From: Acidimicrobiia bacterium | GTDB taxonomy: Bacteria > Actinomycetota > Acidimicrobiia > IMCC26256 > BP-133 | Assembly (NCBI GenBank): GCA_025934385.1 | Contig: JAICYE010000074.1 | Span: forward strand, 1 to 7,962 | Reading direction: 5' to 3' | Length of the DNA stretch: 7,962 bases | Shown: one piece after another, positions 5,867 through 7,962 of the stretch | How the letters are laid out: the number at the start of each line of letters is the position of its first letter | Numbering within the stretch: the stretch's first letter is position 1 | Translations under genes and position numbers: made by a program | The notes under the pieces: generated by a model | What the model was told of the DNA's origin: nothing | Seen by the model: the letters and a program-made list of their open reading frames with translations, nothing else | Databases searched by the model: none

Positions 5867-6850
5867 GTGCGACGTCCGGGCCTTACCATTCCTTTCCTGC
5901 TGGCCGTGCTGCTGGTCGTCGGAGCCGGCGCCGGCTGCAGCCGCGGCGGTTCGAAGCGGGCGGCCGAGCACGGGGCGACGGCGGCCACGGCCCCCGCCGC
6001 CCCGGCCGAGGCGACCAGCGTGACCGTCCGGGCCCACGAGTACGGCTTCGACATGCCGGCCGAGATCGTGGGCGGCGTCGTGCACCTCACGCTGCAGAAC
6101 GAGGGCAAGCTCAAGCACGAGGCGGTCGTCGTGGCCGCCGGCGACACGCCGGCCGACCAGGTGAAGAAGGACCTCACGCCCGTCGTCAAGGGCGAGGGCA
6201 AGCCGACGGCGCCCTATCTGCACTTCCAGGGCGGGGTGTCGCTGGTCGCGCCGGGCAGCTCGGCGACGTCGACGCTGACACTGCCGCCCGGGAAGTACCT
6301 CCTCGTCTGCAGCCTCACCGACGCCGACAGCACCGCCCCCGACAGCACTGGCGCCGCCGACCGGCAGCCGTTGACCGCCGCCGACCGGTTCCACTACGAC
6401 CTCGGCATGGCGACGCCGTTCACGGTGGAGACGGCGAACACGGCGGTCATGCCGGCGTCCGACGGCACGGTCGTGGCCCGCGACTATGCCTTCGACCTGC
6501 CGCCGCTGACGCCGGGGACGAAGACGCTGACGTTGCGCAACGACGGCCAGCAGGACCACAGCCTGGCGGTGTCGGAGTTTCCCGACGGCGTCGACGCCGC
6601 GGCCGCCAAGGCGTCGTTCCAGGCGCTGTTGGCGGCGACGCCGGACAAACCGCCGCCCGACGACGTCGCCGTCCCGAACGACGTCGCCTTCGCCGGCCCG
6701 TTGAGCGCCGGCGGGCAGACGACGTTCACGATGGAGTTCAAGCCCAACCGGACGTACGTGTTCGCCTGCTACATGTCCGACCGCAGCGGCGGGCCGCTCC
6801 ACGCCGGGGGGAAGGGGATGGTGGCCTACGCCACCGTCCCCGCCGGCTGA
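5867..6850 (+). CDS. predicted lipoprotein with two cupredoxin-like (type 1 copper) domains
   Basis: A 327-residue exported protein. The N-terminus (RR, then an FLLAVLLVV core and GAGAGC) is a signal peptide with a loose lipobox, giving Cys24 as the probable lipid-modified residue. An Ala-rich linker follows. Two homologous beta-sandwich units each begin with a matching EYGFDMP (58-64) or DYAFDLP (206-212) strand. Unit 1 has potential copper ligands His84, Cys148, His176 and Met181; unit 2 has His231, Cys301, His312 and Met318. The order H, C, H, M with a short His-to-Met spacing is that of blue copper proteins. Unit 1 has a long insert between Cys148 and His176. A role in electron transfer or copper handling outside the membrane is inferred; no partner is visible. 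The GTG start is chosen because the signal peptide begins there. It lies 21 bases after pilB and converges on the acyl-CoA synthetase gene, six bases away. Confidence 0.82.
   Translation: MRRPGLTIPFLLAVLLVVGAGAGCSRGGSKRAAEHGATAATAPAAPAEATSVTVRAHEYGFDMPAEIVGGVVHLTLQNEGKLKHEAVVVAAGDTPADQVKKDLTPVVKGEGKPTAPYLHFQGGVSLVAPGSSATSTLTLPPGKYLLVCSLTDADSTAPDSTGAADRQPLTAADRFHYDLGMATPFTVETANTAVMPASDGTVVARDYAFDLPPLTPGTKTLTLRNDGQQDHSLAVSEFPDGVDAAAAKASFQALLAATPDKPPPDDVAVPNDVAFAGPLSAGGQTTFTMEFKPNRTYVFACYMSDRSGGPLHAGGKGMVAYATVPAG
6353..6388 (+). repeat. short in-frame direct repeat inside the cupredoxin gene
   Basis: The 12-base unit GCCGCCGACCGG occurs at 6353-6364 and again at 6377-6388. The 24-base offset encodes two AADR copies eight residues apart. 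Just upstream, GACAGCAC occurs at 6326-6333 and 6341-6348. Both pairs lie in the loop between Cys148 and His176, suggesting that the loop grew by slippage or short duplication. Confidence 0.6.
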
Positions 6851-6856
6851 GGCCCG

Positions 6857-7962
6857 CTACGCGGTCTGCGTGCCGGCCGCCGCTTCCAGGCCGAGCTCCG
6901 TCACCGCCTGTTCCCGCATCTTGAACTTCTGGACCTTGCCGGTGACGGTCATGGGGAACTCGGTGGTGAACTTGATGTAGCGGGGGACCTTGTAGTGGGC
7001 GATCCTGCCCGTGCAGAACTCCTTGAGGGCGTCTTCGGTCAGGCCGGAACCGTCGCGCATCTTGACCCAGGCCATCAGCTCTTCGCCGTACTTGACGTCG
7101 GGCACGCCGATCACCTGGACGTCGCTCACGTCGGGGTGGGTGTAGAGGAACTCCTCGATCTCCCGGGGGTAGATGTTCTCCCCGCCCCGGATGATCATGT
7201 CCTTGATGCGGCCCACGATGTTGACGTAGCCGTCCTCGTCCATCGTGGCCAGGTCGCCGGTGTGCATCCAGCCCGACCGGTCGATGGCCTCGGCGCTGCG
7301 CTCGGGGTCGTTCCAGTAGCCGGTCATCACCGAGTAGCCCCGGGTGCACAGCTCGCCCGCCGTTCCCCGGGGAACGACCCGGCCGGTCTCGGGGTCGGTG
7401 ATCTTCACCTCGACGTGGGGGTGGACCCGCCCGACGGTCGACACCCGGTGCTCCAGGCTGTCGTCGGGCGTCGTCTGCGTCGACACCGGCGACGTCTCCG
7501 TCATGCCGTAGGCGATGGTCACCTCGTCCATGTGCATGCGGGAGACGACCTGCTTCATGACCTCCACCGGGCAGGGCGAACCGGCCATGATGCCCGTCCG
7601 CAGCGACGACAGGTCGAAGGTCTCGAACTCCGGGCACTCCAGCTCGGCGATGAACATCGTCGGCACGCCGTAGAGGCTGGTGCAGCGCTCCTCGGCCACC
7701 GCCCGCAGCGTCGGGACCGGCTCGAACCCGCCCTCGGGGATGACGATGGCCGCACCGTGGGTGGTGCAGGCCAGGTTGCCGAGGACCATCCCGAAGCAGT
7801 GGTAGAAGGGCACCGGGATGCAGACCCGGTCGGCCTCGGTGTAGCGGCAGGCCTCGCCGATGAAGTTCCCGTTGTTCAAGATGTTGTGGTGCGACAGCGT
7901 GGCGCCCTTGGGGAACCCGGTCGTGCCGCTGGTGTACTGGATGTTGATGGCGTCGTCGAACT
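6857..7962 (-). CDS. AMP-dependent acyl-CoA synthetase (FadD/ACSF2-like), 5' end outside the window
   Basis: Adenylate-forming enzyme that activates a carboxylic acid with ATP and joins it to CoA. About 368 codons are visible, starting inside the gene; the family usually has 520-570 residues, so roughly the first third is missing. The frame enters from the right edge with [19 protein letters not shown], whose [11 protein letters not shown] (7936-7904) is the AMP-binding P-loop motif. Further on are YGMTE (7510-7496), [16 protein letters not shown], the hinge-region [20 protein letters not shown], and [12 protein letters not shown] near the C-terminus. The Lys at 6935-6937 in that last motif is the expected adenylation lysine. 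The ending [11 protein letters not shown] resembles medium-chain ACSF2-type enzymes more than long-chain FadD, but the substrate cannot be read from sequence. An internal Met codon at 7877-7879 is not the start, because family sequence continues upstream of it. The gene is convergent with the cupredoxin gene, and no terminator fits the six-base gap. Confidence 0.95.
   Translation of the reverse strand, partial: FDDAINIQYTSGTTGFPKGATLSHHNILNNGNFIGEACRYTEADRVCIPVPFYHCFGMVLGNLACTTHGAAIVIPEGGFEPVPTLRAVAEERCTSLYGVPTMFIAELECPEFETFDLSSLRTGIMAGSPCPVEVMKQVVSRMHMDEVTIAYGMTETSPVSTQTTPDDSLEHRVSTVGRVHPHVEVKITDPETGRVVPRGTAGELCTRGYSVMTGYWNDPERSAEAIDRSGWMHTGDLATMDEDGYVNIVGRIKDMIIRGGENIYPREIEEFLYTHPDVSDVQVIGVPDVKYGEELMAWVKMRDGSGLTEDALKEFCTGRIAHYKVPRYIKFTTEFPMTVTGKVQKFKMREQAVTELGLEAAAGTQTA

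Noticed and set aside
5852..6802. A 316-codon - strand open frame opposite the cupredoxin gene
   Set aside because: Arg/Val/Gly-rich shadow with no recognisable fold, fully covered by a gene with conserved ligand motifs on the + strand.
5509..6924. A 471-codon + strand open frame crossing the pilB end, the cupredoxin gene and the 3' end of the synthetase gene
   Set aside because: Arg/Gly/Pro-rich translation without motifs; it is displaced by the signal peptide and copper ligands read in the cupredoxin frame.
6738..7637. A second - strand frame inside the acyl-CoA synthetase
   Set aside because: It is offset from the frame that contains all the adenylate-forming motifs, and its product is Arg/Pro/His-rich noise.
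7877..7879. ATG as the start of the acyl-CoA synthetase
   Set aside because: The same frame continues to the right edge and encodes the [11 protein letters not shown] motif upstream of this codon, so the true start lies outside the window.
1..7962. Mobile element, prophage, CRISPR array, tRNA or rRNA
   Set aside because: I saw no transposase or integrase motifs, no regularly spaced repeats, no tRNA-like cloverleaf and no rRNA-like sequence, and base composition is even throughout. A covariance-model search was not possible here.

Overview
The window looks like the chromosome of a very GC-rich actinobacterium. Every plausible gene has mostly G/C third positions, GTG starts are common, and stop-to-start overlaps link neighbouring genes. 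The order ruvX-mltG-aroE followed by a type IV pilus type ATPase (pilB) recalls Acidimicrobiia-like genomes. That placement is an inference from gene content and order, not from a marker gene.

Bases 1-2416 (+ strand) are a tight housekeeping operon. It holds the 3' end of ruvX (Holliday junction resolvase-like), mltG (endolytic murein transglycosylase) and aroE (shikimate dehydrogenase), joined by two 4-base GTGA overlaps. The aroE frame does not stop where the family normally ends (about 2075). It runs on through a perfect 14-bp hairpin (2114-2150) and 217 bases into a convergent gene on the other strand. That gene (2200-3000, -) encodes a DUF4388/PATAN-type protein with a winged-helix-like second domain and an acidic, Ala/Pro-rich tail.

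A 145-base divergent spacer (3001-3145) separates it from a + strand pair: a phytanoyl-CoA dioxygenase-like Fe(II)/2-oxoglutarate enzyme (3146-4054) and, 15 bases later, a GspE/PilB-family ATPase (4070-5845). The ATPase carries two 24-residue motifs that match the c-di-GMP-binding MshEN pattern except for the leading Arg. A predicted lipoprotein with two cupredoxin-like copper sites follows (5867-6850), possibly from a leaderless promoter. Six bases beyond its stop, a convergent acyl-CoA synthetase (- strand) runs off the right edge.

The most suggestive part is 2200-5845. A PATAN-domain protein sits close to a pilus extension ATPase that has a candidate c-di-GMP receptor domain, with an oxygenase between them. 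No phage, transposon, CRISPR, tRNA or rRNA signal was seen. The only spacers are 145 bases or shorter, so there is no long gene-free stretch.
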